This document shows, in pieces, positions 11,148 to 24,389 of a stretch of DNA of 64,000 bases. This DNA is from Mactromeris polynyma (lineage: Eukaryota > Mollusca > Bivalvia > Venerida > Mactridae), in the NCBI GenBank assembly GCA_032209605.1, contig JASFXZ010000043.1, positions 1,102,819 to 1,166,818 on the forward strand, read 5' to 3'. Below the pieces are notes generated by a model. That model saw only the letters and a program-made list of their open reading frames with translations, was not told the origin of the DNA and made no database searches. Each line of letters begins with the position of its first letter. Positions within the stretch are counted from its first letter, which is position 1. Both the position numbers and the translations under genes were made by a program.

Positions 11148-11713
11148 TTAGGATCCATGAATGTCCGGTGTCGTGCATCGTGCGTCAACATTTTCTTTCA
11201 ACAACATCTCCTCCTATACCACTCGGTGTGTAGCATTGTCTAATGGTCCTCTTACGAGATTGAACAAATTATTAAGTTCTGTCAAAAAACATGGCTGCCA
11301 GGGGCGTGGCTGTGTTCCCTATATGTATATAGTGGAAACTATAAATGACATTTCCTCCTAAACCACTTTTTAGATATTGATCAAATTTTGCAGAAATGAT
11401 CCTTAGGTGGTTCTCTTTCGATAGTTCGAATTATTTTTTGTAAATAGGTTTTATTATTTCGTAAATGCGAATTATTATTTTGTAAATATACAAATTATTA
11501 TTTCGTACTAAAACGAATCATTATTTTGTAAAAACGAACTATTATTTCGTAAAAACGAATTATTATTTGTCAATACAAATTATTATTTCATGAATACGAA
11601 ATAGTACTTTGTAAAAACATCTTATTTTCTTGTAAATATGAATTATTATGTCGTGAATACAAATGGCAGTGTAATCGGGTGAGCGATACAGGGCCATCAT
11701 AGCCCTCTTGTTT
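11148..11713 (+). mobile_element. Interspersed bivalve repeat, copy A (Helitron-like, non-autonomous)
   Basis: Begins TTAGGATCCATGAATGTCCG, carries the landmarks CGTGCGTCAACATTTTCTTT, TGTAGCATTGTCTAATGG and AAACATGGCTGCCAGGGG, and ends in a hairpin AGGGCCATCATAGCCCTC followed by TTGTTT. The same landmarks recur at 16793-17864 and 51141-51820. Between its body and its hairpin end this copy carries a degenerate AT-rich tandem array. The Helitron assignment rests on the 3' hairpin and the lack of terminal inverted repeats, and is an inference. Confidence 0.65.
11425..11670. repeat. Degenerate AT-rich tandem repeat (about 18-20 bp unit)
   Basis: About eleven imperfect units of the type ACGAATTATTATTTCGTAAA. 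The unit is itself partly palindromic. It lies inside copy A of the interspersed repeat. Confidence 0.75.
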
Positions 11714-13241
11714 CTATTTGTGTTTAGATGTATGTTGGGTTTTCCCCTGTGCGGTTCTTTCACTTTATATTGTGTTCATGTTATTTCCTCCCTACTTTCG
11801 GCCTATTGTTGCCGGCAATCTTGACTTGTCCTGTATTCCATCCATTAAATTCCTCCCCTGTGATTGTCCTCTCTGATTCTCCTTAGTTATCCCTTATAGT
11901 CGACCATGCCATTCCTTGCGCCCCTGTTCCCTTATGTATTTACCCTTGCGCCTCCTCAAATGCCTTATGCTTAATGGACTGTTGTTTTCCCGGAGGTCTG
12001 TGTGGAGAGGCATTGTCTTATGCACGTGGCGTTCCCTGTAGCAACTTATTCTCTCTTTTAGTGATAGCTAATTAGCTTTACACTTAGAAAATGTTGTCTG
12101 TTTCTTTGAGGTAGAAATAACATACCAGAATGTGTAAATTTGAAGAGTTCATTAAATAGTGAAAAGTTTAGAATCCAGTTCATACTCTCCATGATAACGA
12201 CTGGTCTATTGTCTGTGTGTGCTGAATTCTAGTGAAAATGTGGCATCTGTGAATGGGTAAAAAATGTATCACCGTGGAGCCATGCTTTCATAAATCTCAG
12301 TTCTGTGCTCCTGTCAAGTTCAGCACTAGTATTACTGGTATGTCTGCTTTTAAGCGAATGAAGATTATTACTATTTGTGAAACTAAGAGGTTTGATCATT
12401 TTTCTCTATTCCAGTGTAATACACCTAGAGCTATATGTGTTCATTTATTATGCCACAGAAAAATGCAGTTGAGGTTATGAATTTTTTTTATTGTATATTT
12501 TGTATTCATTTATTCTGTACATCAATCTTCTAATAATGATGTTAGTATTGGTACAGAAGCATAGTTTTGTACATATTATTATTCTATTATAAGCATCTTT
12601 TGTACATTTTATTATGTTCGTGAAGAGAGGCCTACAGTAATCACTCAGTCTGTAAGTTAAGGTTGTTAGAAAAATGTCTCAGTCATAACTTTTAAACTAT
12701 TCAAGGGATTCCATCATTCAAATGAAGTTTTACTAAAATGTTAAAACATGAAGAGTAGTGTTGCACACAACACTCAAGTCTGTACCTTCCAAGCTCAAGG
12801 TCAAAGACAAGAGTATTTGTAGTTTTCCGTTTCTTTACTGTATAGCATCCCATTTCCCAGATATGACTTTAAAAGATTTAAGGGATTCCAGTTCAGCTTA
12901 ACACAAATTCAGGCCTAGAGTTAAGTCTCAAGGTCACAGATACAGACATTTACTTCTGGGCATTTGTTACTTGCTACATTGTAGTAGTTTCTCTCGATGT
13001 CATGTGTAATCCAGAATTATAAATGGATAATTTATGTTTATAATTATTTTTGTTGACAAGGATCAAACAAGTGTTTAATTGATGTAAGATGGTACATTGA
13101 AATTTACAATTAGCTGCCATTGGTTACCATTAGTTGTATGGTTGTTCTTGTATTAATAACGTGAACTATTGGCAGATTTTGTTGTAGTGTTATCGTGTGA
13201 TATGTAGATTGGTTTATATATGGACACTTCCATCACAAAAT
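11714..13241. other. Intergenic region
   Basis: AT-rich, no gene seen. The reading frame at 12253-12480 shows no domain and no splice context. Confidence 0.45.
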
Positions 13242-14311
13242 CTGTATTAGTGACGTTGGTTATGATGTCTAGTATATTAGTGACGTTGGTTATGATGTCT
13301 AGTATATTAGTGACAATGATTATGATGTCTAGTATATTAGTGACGTTGATTATGATGTCTAGTATATTAGTGACGTTGATTATGATGTCTAGTATATTAG
13401 GACGTTGGTTATGATGTCTAGTATATTAGTGATGTTGATTATGATGTCTAGTATATTAGGACGTTGGTTATGATGTCTAGTATATTAGTGATGTTGATTA
13501 TGATGTCTAGTATATTAGTGACATTGGTTATGATGTCTAGTATATTAGTGACGTTGGTTATGATGTCTAGTATATTAGTGACGTTGGTTATGATGTCTAG
13601 TACATTAGTGACGTTGGTTATGATGTCTAGTATATATGTGACGTTGGTTATGATGTCTAGTATATTAGTGATGTTGGTTATGATGTCTAGTATATTAGTG
13701 ACGTTGATTATGATGTCTAGTATATTAGTGATGTTGATTATGATGTCTAGTATATTAGTGACATTGATTATGATGTCTAGTATATTAGTGACGTTGATTA
13801 TGATGTCTAGTATATTAGTGACAATGATTATGATGTCTAGTATATTAGTGACGTTGATTATGATGTCTAGTATATTAGTGACGTTGATTATGATGTCTAG
13901 TATATTAGTGACAATGATTATGATGTCTAGTATATTAGTGACAATGATTATGATGTCTAGTATATATGTGACGTTGATTATGATGTCTAGTATATTAGTG
14001 ACGTTGATTATGATGTCTAGTATATTAGTGACGTTGGTTATGATGTCTAGTATATTAGTGACAATGATTATGATGTCTAGTATATTAGTGACGTTGGTAA
14101 TGATGTCTAGTATATTAGTGACGTTGATTATGATGTCTAGTGTATTAGTGACAATGATTATGATGTCTAGTATATTAGTGACGTTGATTATGATGTCTAG
14201 TATATTAGTGACGTTGATTATGATGTCTAGTATATTAGTGACGTTGGTTATGATGTCTAGTATATTAGTGACGTTGATTATGATGTCTAGTATATTAGTG
14301 ACGTTGATTAT
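13242..14311. repeat. 30-bp minisatellite, about 36 copies
   Basis: Head-to-tail units of 30 bp, core TTATGATGTCTAGTATATTA, with small variants (GACGTTGG, GACGTTGA, GACAATGA, GATGTTGA). Two units near 13400 and 13460 have a one-base loss, which shifts the frame. Because 30 is divisible by three and one frame has no stop, it yields a 298-codon ORF of MMSSILVTL-type repeats, which I regard as spurious. Confidence 0.96.
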
Positions 14312-14647
14312 AATATACAGGTTTTGTGGAGGAACATCTCATATTATTTTGTTCATGTAGATACGGATAGTCCATGCATGTTGCATTCGTAATTTTAATG
14401 TCACATTCCAGTGCAGTGTATAGTGATATTGTAAGGTTTTATCCAGGAGAAAGATATGTGCAGGAACATTTGCTATAGATTTACCTGTCTAGAAATGTGA
14501 ACATTTGTTTTGTGGTTACTCAGAAGCCTTCGTACATAATTACCCGCGTACACTTGATTTTTTCCTGGGTAATACCTTACTAATATATGATTGTGTTTGT
14601 TATGTAATTTTGTTGTTAGGATGTAACAATGGTGTCATGCATAATTA
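14312..14647. other. Intergenic spacer
   Basis: No feature seen between the 30-bp array and the following inverted-repeat element. Confidence 0.5.
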
Positions 14648-15447
14648 CTGTAAAACTTCGAAACCTCGAACTGCCATCGGACCAAGCAATTAGTTCGAGC
14701 CATCTACCTGTTCGAGCCATCTACCGTATACATGTATATGTACAAACTGACTGTCACCGGTGCAAGTGTACTAAGCATGCTGAACGCATGGCACTTGTGT
14801 GTTGTTAGTGTTTTCATACTGAATGCACGTCGATCAATAGTCACAGCATTATTCATCATAATAATAATTAAAAAAGAAATGAAAGAAAACTAAAACATAT
14901 TTAAGTAAATGATTCGTTTATTCTTAAACACATGAATAATTTACAGACAAGATAGTAAACAATTACGAAGTTCTATTTTTAGACAAACAGAATTAACACA
15001 GTTGTCGTTTGTGGCAGACATACAAAATAAGCCTACGTAAACATGAATAAACTACATAAATGTTTCGTAAGATATTTAATAGATCCATTAAGTGATTTGT
15101 TTGTCACATAAGTACATGTCCACTGCATTGTTTATAGTGCAACCATCAAGTAATTATCACTACGTGCGAATAACACGTCACCAATCTTACCTGCCAACAA
15201 ATAATAGAATATCGCTCGGTCCATGAAAAGTGTGAATTATTGTATTGTTCGACCTATCTGGGGTGAACAATGAATGAAATGGTATCTAGGGACCGCAAAA
15301 CCTGTTCGGGTGTTCGACCTATCTCCGTTCGAGTGATCTAGTGTTCGTAAATATGAAATAAGAAGGGGTTTTTCCGGGACCTAAGAACCTGTTCGAGGTA
15401 TCTACTGTGTTCGACCCAAAACTGTTTTAGGTTTCGAAGTTTTACTG
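14648..15447. mobile_element. Non-autonomous Tc1/mariner- or pogo-like element with TA target duplication
   Basis: The ends are CTGTAAAACTTCGAAACCT (left) and its inverse AGGTTTCGAAGTTTTACTG (right), with one mismatch, flanked on both sides by TA. The element is 800 bp. Near both ends it repeats short TTCGA...ATCTACC motifs (for example at 14695 and 14710). No transposase reading frame is present. Confidence 0.75.
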
Positions 15448-16792
15448 TATGTAGATCTGTACGCATATTGTAGAAAAATGCTTTTTGGACTGTTACATTT
15501 CACAACATTATTCAGTGTTCAATGTATAAACATTGTTAGGAAAAAAGAATATAATATGTGTTACTATATTTTACCTCATATTTTTGTTTGTATCTCAGAA
15601 ATGTATACTTTTCTCTTACTTGACTGCATTGGTTTTTCTTCATCTCTCATTTAATGTGATGGAAGTTCTGTGTTATATTATATTTTGGTTTCTTCCATCA
15701 CAACCTTGCAGGGAAATGTTGCATTGATTTTATCGAGGCTCATCGTATTTAATATATTATTAATCTTAACATGTTCAATGAATTACATAATGTAAATATC
15801 CTGACATTATTTACAACTTTTTATAGGCCCCACACAGATAATGCTATGTGGCTGATTAAACTGTATGGGACAGAACTACGTGTATTTTGATTAATTCTTG
15901 ATATTATAAGTGAATCCTATGCTGTTTGAAACCATTATATTACCAGATTATGTTTCTTAACAAGTGACATCTTATTTTATGTTGGTTTTTTCTTTTCTAA
16001 GATATTTCTTTGAGGATTACGTCAAACTATTGAAACCACATAATGATGTAAATGTTGGTATGTTTACAGCAGAACCTTGTGAACATGAACAATATGTTTC
16101 GTATTTCATGTGAAAACAGTTTCAGTTGTTGCTGTGTTATGTCATAAACTATTCCATGTGAGAAAATAGAGATAGTAGACAGTGCATATCATATATCAGT
16201 CTGGCTATAAGGGCAGTGCTTTCATATTTGGTTTGAACAATCTTGTTGTAAATAAAGCTTATATTGTTAAAATGAATCTTGTTATGTCATTATTTTGTTA
16301 GCCATCAACAAATTTCAGATCAGGTGACAACATGACAATCTACATGTAGTTAAGTATGGGTTCTTAGACTATCATGGACATGCATTAACAACTTTTATAG
16401 GGTTTCCTATTGGCTTGTAGGCATTGTCTTCACTTTGATCTACAATACCCAAGCACAGAACGTATCTGGCCCATCTGAACATTGATATTTGTGATGTGCT
16501 TCATCCCCAGTTCTTGTTATATTGGCTTAAACATCTTTAATAAGAACCACTGCAATATATAACAGATTAAATCAATCTATTAAAATACTAAACAGACAAA
16601 AATTTGTAAAAAAAAAACTTATTGCTAAAAACCATGTATCTGGCTCATCTGAACATAAAATGTTTCATTTGGCTTCAGTATTGTTGTTACATTGGCTAAA
16701 ATATCCCTATTAAATGAGAACTATTGCAATATATAACCGATTGAAAAAATATTTTTTTACCATATTACTAACAGACAAAATTTTAAGTTTTT
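15448..16792. other. Intergenic region
   Basis: No gene seen. An AATAAA near 16250 could be a distal poly(A) signal of an upstream transcript. A roughly 160-bp stretch is imperfectly duplicated (16440-16620 against 16620-16800: 'tctggc(c/t)catctgaac' and 'aatatataac(a/c)gatt'). Confidence 0.45.
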
Positions 16793-17864
16793 TAGCTCTC
16801 CTGAGCACAAAAATCTCATGGTGAGCTTTTAGGATCCTTGGATGTCCGTCGTCCGTTGTTGTGAATCGTACGTCGTGCGTCAACATTTTCTATAAACAAC
16901 ATCTATACTACTGAATGGATTTTGACCTAACTTCACAGGAATGATCCTTGGGTGGACCTCTTTCAAAGTTGCATAAATTGTTCCGGTCTGTTGCATAAGT
17001 AGGTCACAGGAGCTAAAAATAGATTTTAAAAGTGTAAACTTTGAAAATCTTCTTGTCCCAAACCATAAGGTATAGAGCTTTGATATTTGGTGTGTAGCAT
17101 TGTCTATAATCCGAGCCTTCTCTGTCCCTAAACCAGCCCCTTTTACGATTTTTGATATTTCATGTTGCTGGTTAGGGTCAGAGGAACTCCTATAGTAAAA
17201 ACCCGGGGATTTCCTCTTATATCTATGTAAACATTCATTGGATTAACATTTCAAGCATATACATCTATTATCAATATATTAATTAACCTATCTGAACCGT
17301 AACATTTGTTTTGAAAACCTTTAATACGTTGTAACGGTCAATCCTTTTCAGAATAAGCTAAAACAATAATTTTCTTCATGTAAATATGTATTTGGGTCAA
17401 AGCACCTGGCTGTCACGTGATCGATGCAGATTGGTAAATTAAATATCAATTTACCGATTTGTTCGGCTAACTTTCCGTTAAAATGAGACCAAACGCCACA
17501 TACACCGTTGAAAGTACACGACTGTACACAACTGTGTGGTTTTCAGTAATCCCCGGGTTTTTACTATAGGAGTTCCTCTGACCCTAAGCCGCAAAAAAAA
17601 AAAGGCTATAGGGTCAGAGAAGTCTCGGATTACATTGTCTAGTGGTCCTCTTACAAGATTGCATAAATTATTAAAATCTGTCGAAAAACATGGCTGTATA
17701 TAGTGGAAACTATGAACGTCGTTGTATCTTAAACCCCTGAATGGATTTTGATCAAACTTTACAGGAATGATCCTTAGGTGGTCCTCTTAAAAGATTGCAT
17801 AATTTATTAAGTTCGATAAAAAAACATGGCAGCAATATAGGGCCATCGTGGCCCTCTTGTTTTT
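16793..17864 (+). mobile_element. Interspersed bivalve repeat, copy B, interrupted by a 526-bp transposon
   Basis: Starts TAGCTCTCCTGAGCAC and has the CGTGCGTCAACATTTTCT and CACAGGAATGATCCTTGGG landmarks. It ends in the hairpin AGGGCCATCGTGGCCCTC followed by TTGTTTTT. It is split at its CATTGTCTA motif by another element at 17107-17632. Confidence 0.7.
17107..17632. mobile_element. 526-bp non-autonomous DNA transposon with 9-bp target-site duplication
   Basis: Outer ends TAATCCGAG and CTCGGATTA are inverted. A further inner pair of 39-base arms (17172-17210 and 17549-17587) is perfectly complementary. The element is flanked by CATTGTCTA at 17098-17106 and 17633-17641. Copy A of the host repeat holds the uninterrupted site (TAGCATTGTCTAATGG near 11232), so this is a demonstrable insertion. 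A 9-base duplication with long inverted ends fits Mutator-like or Merlin-like elements; no transposase is encoded. Confidence 0.88.
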
Positions 17865-18909
17865 AATTTCATGATGTGAAATCATCTTTCTTCAACAAAT
17901 ATGAATCAATACATTATGAGTTCATTCTTTGTTTATGCATATTTATTGATGTTTTAAATATAGGAAATATATTTTTCATGTTTGTTTTAAGGTAAACAAA
18001 TATACAAAAAATGAGCATAATTTTATGACGTTACAAACTTCTTTCGACAAATACAGACAAGTACATTGCGAATATTCTTTGTTAATGCATATTTATTAAT
18101 GTTATAACTATAAACCCAATTTGATAAGGCTTTAATTATTGATTTATCCATTAAATTGGGTATAGGGTAGGCAGGTTGTTTAATTCATAGTTTCAATTAT
18201 GAACGGACGAATAGGTTGCATACACTGTACACCCCTATAATCGATATTTAGGTAAACACGATAATAAAAAAATAGCAAATTTGAGTTATACATGAAATAT
18301 ATTTTTTCATGTTTATACAGAAACACAAATGAACAAAAATGGGGAAATTTTGCTCAACTCGAGACAGGTATCAACTAGAGGCTTATTCTAGTCAACAGAT
18401 TTTGCTTCCACCAAGAAGTTCCTACTTGAAAATGTGCATTTATGTCGGCATGTGAAATTCAATACACCCATACTGTCTGTTTGTGGTTATACTGTTACTA
18501 TGTTAACATCAAGCAGTATTGTACATGTCTTTGCAATATGCACCCTAAACATACCAAGTAACTACAAGATGTGAACATGTATCTTTCCAACCTGCAGGCG
18601 TCAATCATTGTAGATTTCATGTTCAAGGGACCAAAAACTGTTACTGGTTTTAGAGTTCATGGTTTTGCTTGTTCGAACCAACAGAAGTCAAATGTCATAT
18701 AATCTATAGAAAATCAGCAGTTCAGCTTATTCAAGCAAATGAGATACTACTATTATGCTAATCCAAATGACGTTCTCCCTACTTTCAATGGTATCGGGAC
18801 AACTCGAATCCTAACCAACTCGACCCCTACTATTAACCCTGACCAACTCGACCCCTATTTTCCGATTTTAACCTACTGCCCTAGTTTTGGACCAGTCATT
18901 GAAGCCATC
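17865..18909. other. Intergenic region
   Basis: No gene seen. A short imperfect duplication of an 'accaactcgacccct' motif lies at about 18810-18860. Confidence 0.45.
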
Positions 18910-19281
18910 TGACAAAACCTGTATTGGTGACCAAAAAGTCCATTTTCAGGTTTTTACATTTTCTGAATGATACATGTTTCAACTTTCATTTAGTACCGGA
19001 AGTATTTAAATCGAAAGTCTAATTTTCTTTTTATAGATATTCCAATATTACGAACAGAATGTACATAATTCTAAAAAAGACTTCAGTCCTTCAAATGGAA
19101 AAAACAAATTACCTTATATGCAATACTGATCAATATTTCCTTGTTCGTTTAATTCTATTAATCACAATTATGACTCCAAAACATCATTGAACAAAGCTCT
19201 AAGTCTGTGACGTCAAAACTTTGATTGGGAAATACTCAACATCATAACCTACGTCACTAAAAGTAAATACTGGTTTTGTCA
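18910..19281. mobile_element. MITE-like element with TGACAAAACC ends, copy 1
   Basis: Starts TGACAAAACCTGTATTGGTG and ends TACTGGTTTTGTCA, which are inverted to each other. A diverged second copy at 26921-27269 shares the ends and internal landmarks (CTTTTTATAG, TTCAAATGGAAAAAA, TTGGGAAATA, CATAACC). Confidence 0.75.
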
Positions 19282-21709
19282 TGGTGCAGCTCATTTCTTT
19301 AAACAATTTCCATAGAAATCAATGACAGGAAGCTTCTGAACAAGGTTGATCACATTCAGGTCGGTGGTTTCGAAGAGATGTTGCTGGCATCAATATTGAG
19401 TGACAGACAACATAGGGTGGGGACTGGAAAAGAATGAACAGATAAGAAACACCAGTATCCCGTAACACCATGTAAACTTTATTACTTAACACCAGAATAA
19501 ACTTTCTTATAATCCAACAATTATTGTACAGGTTTTATAAATAATAAACACATGCAATAACATGATACTGTAGTTTTCATGCAGAGCTGAAACAAATATC
19601 TGATAAAAGTAATTTCAATACTCACAGTGTGTAACTAGATCAATACTCACAGTGTGTAACTATATCAATACCTAATGATTTAGAAGGTATACTAGTAGTC
19701 CTTTTTTATTTACTTGAGAACAGTTATAAACAAGCAGTGAGGTGATCAGCCAATGAAAACATGTTTCATAAAATACAATAACAGTTTTCTCAACTAATTT
19801 TGAATTGACAGTAAAACACTCTTCTAAAAGAAGAGAAAATAATTCACCCGAGAATGGCAAGTATAAAATCCTTCAAGCCTTTTACAAGAAAACATGTTAC
19901 ATACCAGCAAACATGTTTCTCCTTTGAGAAAAAGGCAAGTTCAGCTGTGATGTTTATTTAGAGTGAATATTTGATAGAAGCAAACACTTCATATTTGTTT
20001 ACTAGAACTACAAGCAAAGGTGAATACTAGTAGGTAGATCAAATACTGATGCACATACAAGTCATATATTTAATGTCACAAGTGATTTCTTTGACCTGCA
20101 GTACATTGTTTGATAGTTTCGCAAGTTTTCTTTGAAGTTTGTAGTGCTACATCTTGAGAGGTTGAGCTAAATTCAATATTAACTTAAGGGGAGGGACTTA
20201 ATTATCAAAGGACTGAGTGAATTAACTAGTAACCACAGAGAAAGAAAAACGCCTATTAGAACATGTCTCCGGGCTACCCCCCCCCTCGACTAAATTAGAT
20301 ACCCTAGTGTTTTCATACTGCAGAGAAAGTTGTTACAATGTCGACTGAACCTTACTGCATTAAATTATGTGCATATCAAACATATTGTGAAGTACAGTTA
20401 TTAAATTATATATACACCACAAACTATCATAATAAATTAACTTGAAACTGGGAAGAAATTATAATGCAGCACATGTTCAAGAATATAGATTATGCAATTA
20501 AATATGAAGATGTCAACATTGTGTGAATGACAGGAGTAGTGCTTAATTGCTAGTAAAAGTTATTATCAAATATAAACCTGCCTCTGTTCAGAACTAATGT
20601 AGCAAAGATGAAGAAAAATTGACATTAGTTGCAAAAAGCCAGTTCCTACAACATTCTCTAAAAGAACTGTACATGGTTAACATCGAGTATTTGCACAACT
20701 ATTGACAGTGTCATAAACTGTTTCATATACTGACAGATGTAGTCAATTTCAAAGTATCAGATAAAATATATTCATAATTAATAAACATACTGAAATTCAT
20801 TCCATAATTAAGGAAATGCAACAAAGTTTTGTTTTGAAGAAAACCGATATTGACCGTGCAACTATTGCATGTATTAGGTTCTTCAAAGATTTGTTTCAGC
20901 TCTCACACTCCACACCAACAAGATAATATCAATATATCATTAACATCACATTATGGCTAAATCCACAACAATTATCTTGTAATTACTTAACAAGTAATTG
21001 CAAACGTTCACCTGAAAGACTTCATCGCAACAATCATCAACAACTGTACAGTCAAATACAGATCTTTAACAGATACGATCAATGTCCATCACACTCAAAA
21101 ACTTGATATTTATCGATACATATTCGACATTGTCCATGCTACAGAGTCACTGATATAATTTCATATCAGTCCTGTTTTGAGATGAATATAATATATTATG
21201 CATGTAATATTCTGTATTAATTTTAGCATTCTTAATAAAATTAATGCCTTAAACTTGTACCAAAAAGTCCTGCAATACAAATCATGTTCAACAAAATACA
21301 AACTAGTGAGTTTTCAATAACAAAAGTACAAACAAAAGATTATAATTATATCTCTGAACATAATGTTTAATAAATAAATTGAATTAGCTGTCATTTTTAC
21401 ATAACACTTTCTTAATAATGTTATAGTATGTACAATAAATACAGCATTTATTAACCAGATCATTTCACTAGTATCAAACTGATAAGAATACAGGCTTTAA
21501 TTTCAGATCTACAGCATATTTATCTTATCTTTCCTCATCCCAATAGTTTCCTGATACAGGTAAATTTTTAAATACTTAAATATACAACAAAAATCAGACA
21601 TAAACGATTATTACGGTAACTGACAATTATATGCATTAGTTTAAGCATGACCAGTAACATGTACATCAAACAGAGAGCTGCATTTAGGTCATAAATTATC
21701 TTAGTTAAG
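19282..21709. other. Gene-free AT-rich region (left part of a possible long 3' UTR)
   Basis: No coding gene seen. Around 19475 the minus strand has an AATAAA (plus strand ACTTTATTAC), which could end a long minus-strand transcript coming from the BTB zinc-finger gene. A 26-base direct duplication (ATCAATACTCACAGTGTGTAACTA type) lies at 19616-19668. The 62-codon minus frame at 19672-19860 has no recognisable content. Confidence 0.35.
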
Positions 21710-22068
21710 TACATCCTCGGTACTCAGGCTATTCATAACATATATAATACCCTGTGCAAACTGACTGTAAAAATCGCGTACTCATTAATAATTAATGAGG
21801 TGAAATCCAGCCGCTTGATTGGCCACTGGACACATACCTCGTGCGTAACAGAAATTGCCGGTTCTGAGTGATACAATGAGATCGTGGCTTTCAAATTGTG
21901 TTAGGCAGAACATTAATAGCTCTTCACAAAGGAGATTCTTTCTTTTTTGTTATCAGCCATTTCATTGATCGAGAAATGCTAACGAATGTTCATGCATTAC
22001 GAGGTTGCGCTACCCAATTTGCACAGGCTACCATATGTGTTATGAATAGCCTGGGTACCGAGAATGAA
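21710..22068. mobile_element. 359-bp inverted-repeat element (MITE) with about 50-bp ends
   Basis: The left arm (TACATCCTCGGTACTCAGGC, then TATTCATAACATATAT and CCTGTGCAAACTG) is inverted at the right end (GCACAGGCTACC, then TGTTATGAATAGCCTGG and GTACCGAGAATGAA). TTAAG flanks both ends, so a TTAA or TTAAG target duplication is likely. The 79-codon frame at 21898-22137 overlaps this element and is not a gene. Confidence 0.8.
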
Positions 22069-24389
22069 TTAAGTAGTTCTAACCTTATTTCCATTAAAAC
22101 TAAGCTGTTTCCCATGTCACCAGACTTATTAACATAGGTGCGAGGCTTCACCTGCATATGTTCATGACTGCAGCGTCTTAAACGTAAATATTATATTCAA
22201 AAATAATTTCGTAAATCATTCTGTGCAAAAGTGTAATCAGTGAACCTTAGAAAATTAATCTGAGTCAAAGAATATCAGGCAATGATGCTTGCAAACAGAC
22301 AATCCTACAAGATGCATAACAAACATTAAACTCTAAACTATGTGACTAGATCACCACATCATATTCTGCTTAGGTGACTACAAAAGCACTACAGGATCCT
22401 AGCAGCCAGTTCTAAATTCAATCAGTTCTGTCTATGTTCATTTCAGGAAATTATTGCTAACAATCATGAACCATCTCATATATGAACAAAGTTTAAGAGT
22501 TAACAATGAATCAAATTGATACCTAAAACTACACATCACTTAGTTGGTAAAGGGCCATTACTCATATTATTTCACACTAATTAAGAACTGTCATCACTTA
22601 ATTGGTGTTTATTATAACCGTTACAACTTTAGTCTCAACTGAAATTTTGTAATTGCTTAATTGGTAAACAGGCAATAACTCATACAATTTCATTTTAAAT
22701 CATGATTTTTTAATCACTTAATAGGTAAAAGGGGCCATAATTCTTACAACTTCATCCTAAATTGAGATTTTGTAATCACTTTGTCGGTTGAGGTAATGTA
22801 ACCCAGTTGCCATTTGTGGCTGAATTGAGAATTTGTTTTGAACAATATTCGTACTTTTCAAGGAATCTAGTGGTGACTGATTATTTAATACTAACACAGG
22901 CAAAAGAAAATGACACCATTACAGTAGATATAATGTGGCACATAAGTAATGACATACCCTGATCTAGTGCATTAAGTAACATGATGTAATTTTGATACAA
23001 AATATTATTTCTTACCAACTATACATCAGTCAATTATTTGTAGTTACAAGAAGCAAATTTTATAAAAGTTCATTTGAATATTCATTTTCCATAACATAAA
23101 ATATATGGTAAAGCATTGCCTACTCTTCTAGCAGCAAATATCTGCTATAAATATGAATTAATATCTAAGTAAGAAGGAGACATTGAACTAAGTATATTCA
23201 ACTATGTTTGAGTGAATCTGATTGATTTAATAGCAGCACTGCAAGAACAAACACTAGATTAACAGTATTCATAAACATTTAACACAACATCTGTATCCAC
23301 CATGGCATTATCAACTATACAATTATCATTGATATTACTTATCTCATAATTGATGAACAGTCCATAATTATCTGATTCAATCATTGATCTAAAATGTCTG
23401 CACCTGATTTATAATTCGTACCCAAGGAAAACCAGTTCAGATTTTATTTGAAATGTTTTTTACATAAAAGATAAAGTTATATTTTATCATGATTTTCTGC
23501 TTTTACGGTCATCCAATTCACGATTCCCTGTGAACGACATTTTATCATGATGAATCGTCGAGAAGTTAATGCCATGATGACACCAAACCATCATATCAAT
23601 AACAAACATAACCATCCCGTAAAATGAGGTATGATAAACCATAAATATCACTATTAATGAACTAACAACATCGAACTCCTCCCCACATAAACTGTGGTAC
23701 ATCTCCCCTGTCTAAACATCTCATACTTTAAATATGAGAGAACTCTATATTATACAAATCTTTTATATACAATATATACACTACTAAGGCAAGAAAAAAT
23801 ATGTAACAACACACATTTGACAGCTAAATACATCACACTATTTTATATAATACATCTGATAGGGTTTTTCTCTAAGTTAATTAACAGGATAAGTCTCTAA
23901 AAAACGATTAACAAGTGTATAAATAATTATGTATGCTAGTAAACAAATAATAATTATGAGTGACATATTAACTCAACAAACAATAGATACATGTCATTGG
24001 ATACAATGTCATAAACATGTAACGGATACATCATATAAACAAAGTACGATAACTCAATACATGTAGTTCAAACATAACAATCTGAAAGTATATGGGGTAC
24101 AGTGGACAGGTACGATGAGTACCTGATTACAATTTAGAACAATTTCCAGAGGTCAAGGATACATTCAATGTCAAGGTCATTACTCAAAGGACATGAACTC
24201 CAATAAACACAGTCAAGGTACTATTCCTCAACCATAAAAAAAGTATTTACACACATGATTATGAATAGATTTTGGACGAGTCTATACAAAACTGGGATGC
24301 TAAGATGTCTTTTAAATAAATATGTATTTATATAAACTGAAAAATGATAATTCTATTCTGTACCAAAGGCGTAGTGGAATTGTAAGATA
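22069..24389. other. Gene-free AT-rich region
   Basis: No coding gene seen on either strand. At about 22530-22790 a motif of the type AATTGGTAAA...CAATAACTCAT recurs about four times at roughly 65-base spacing, a weak old repeat. Confidence 0.4.

Noticed and set aside
13220..14360. 298-codon ORF of ILVTLIMMSS repeats that looks like a membrane protein
   Set aside because: Hydrophobicity comes from the TTA/ATG-rich 30-bp unit. There are one-base breaks and no flanking exon structure.
21898..22137. 79-codon plus-strand ORF
   Set aside because: It overlaps the right arm of the 359-bp inverted-repeat element.
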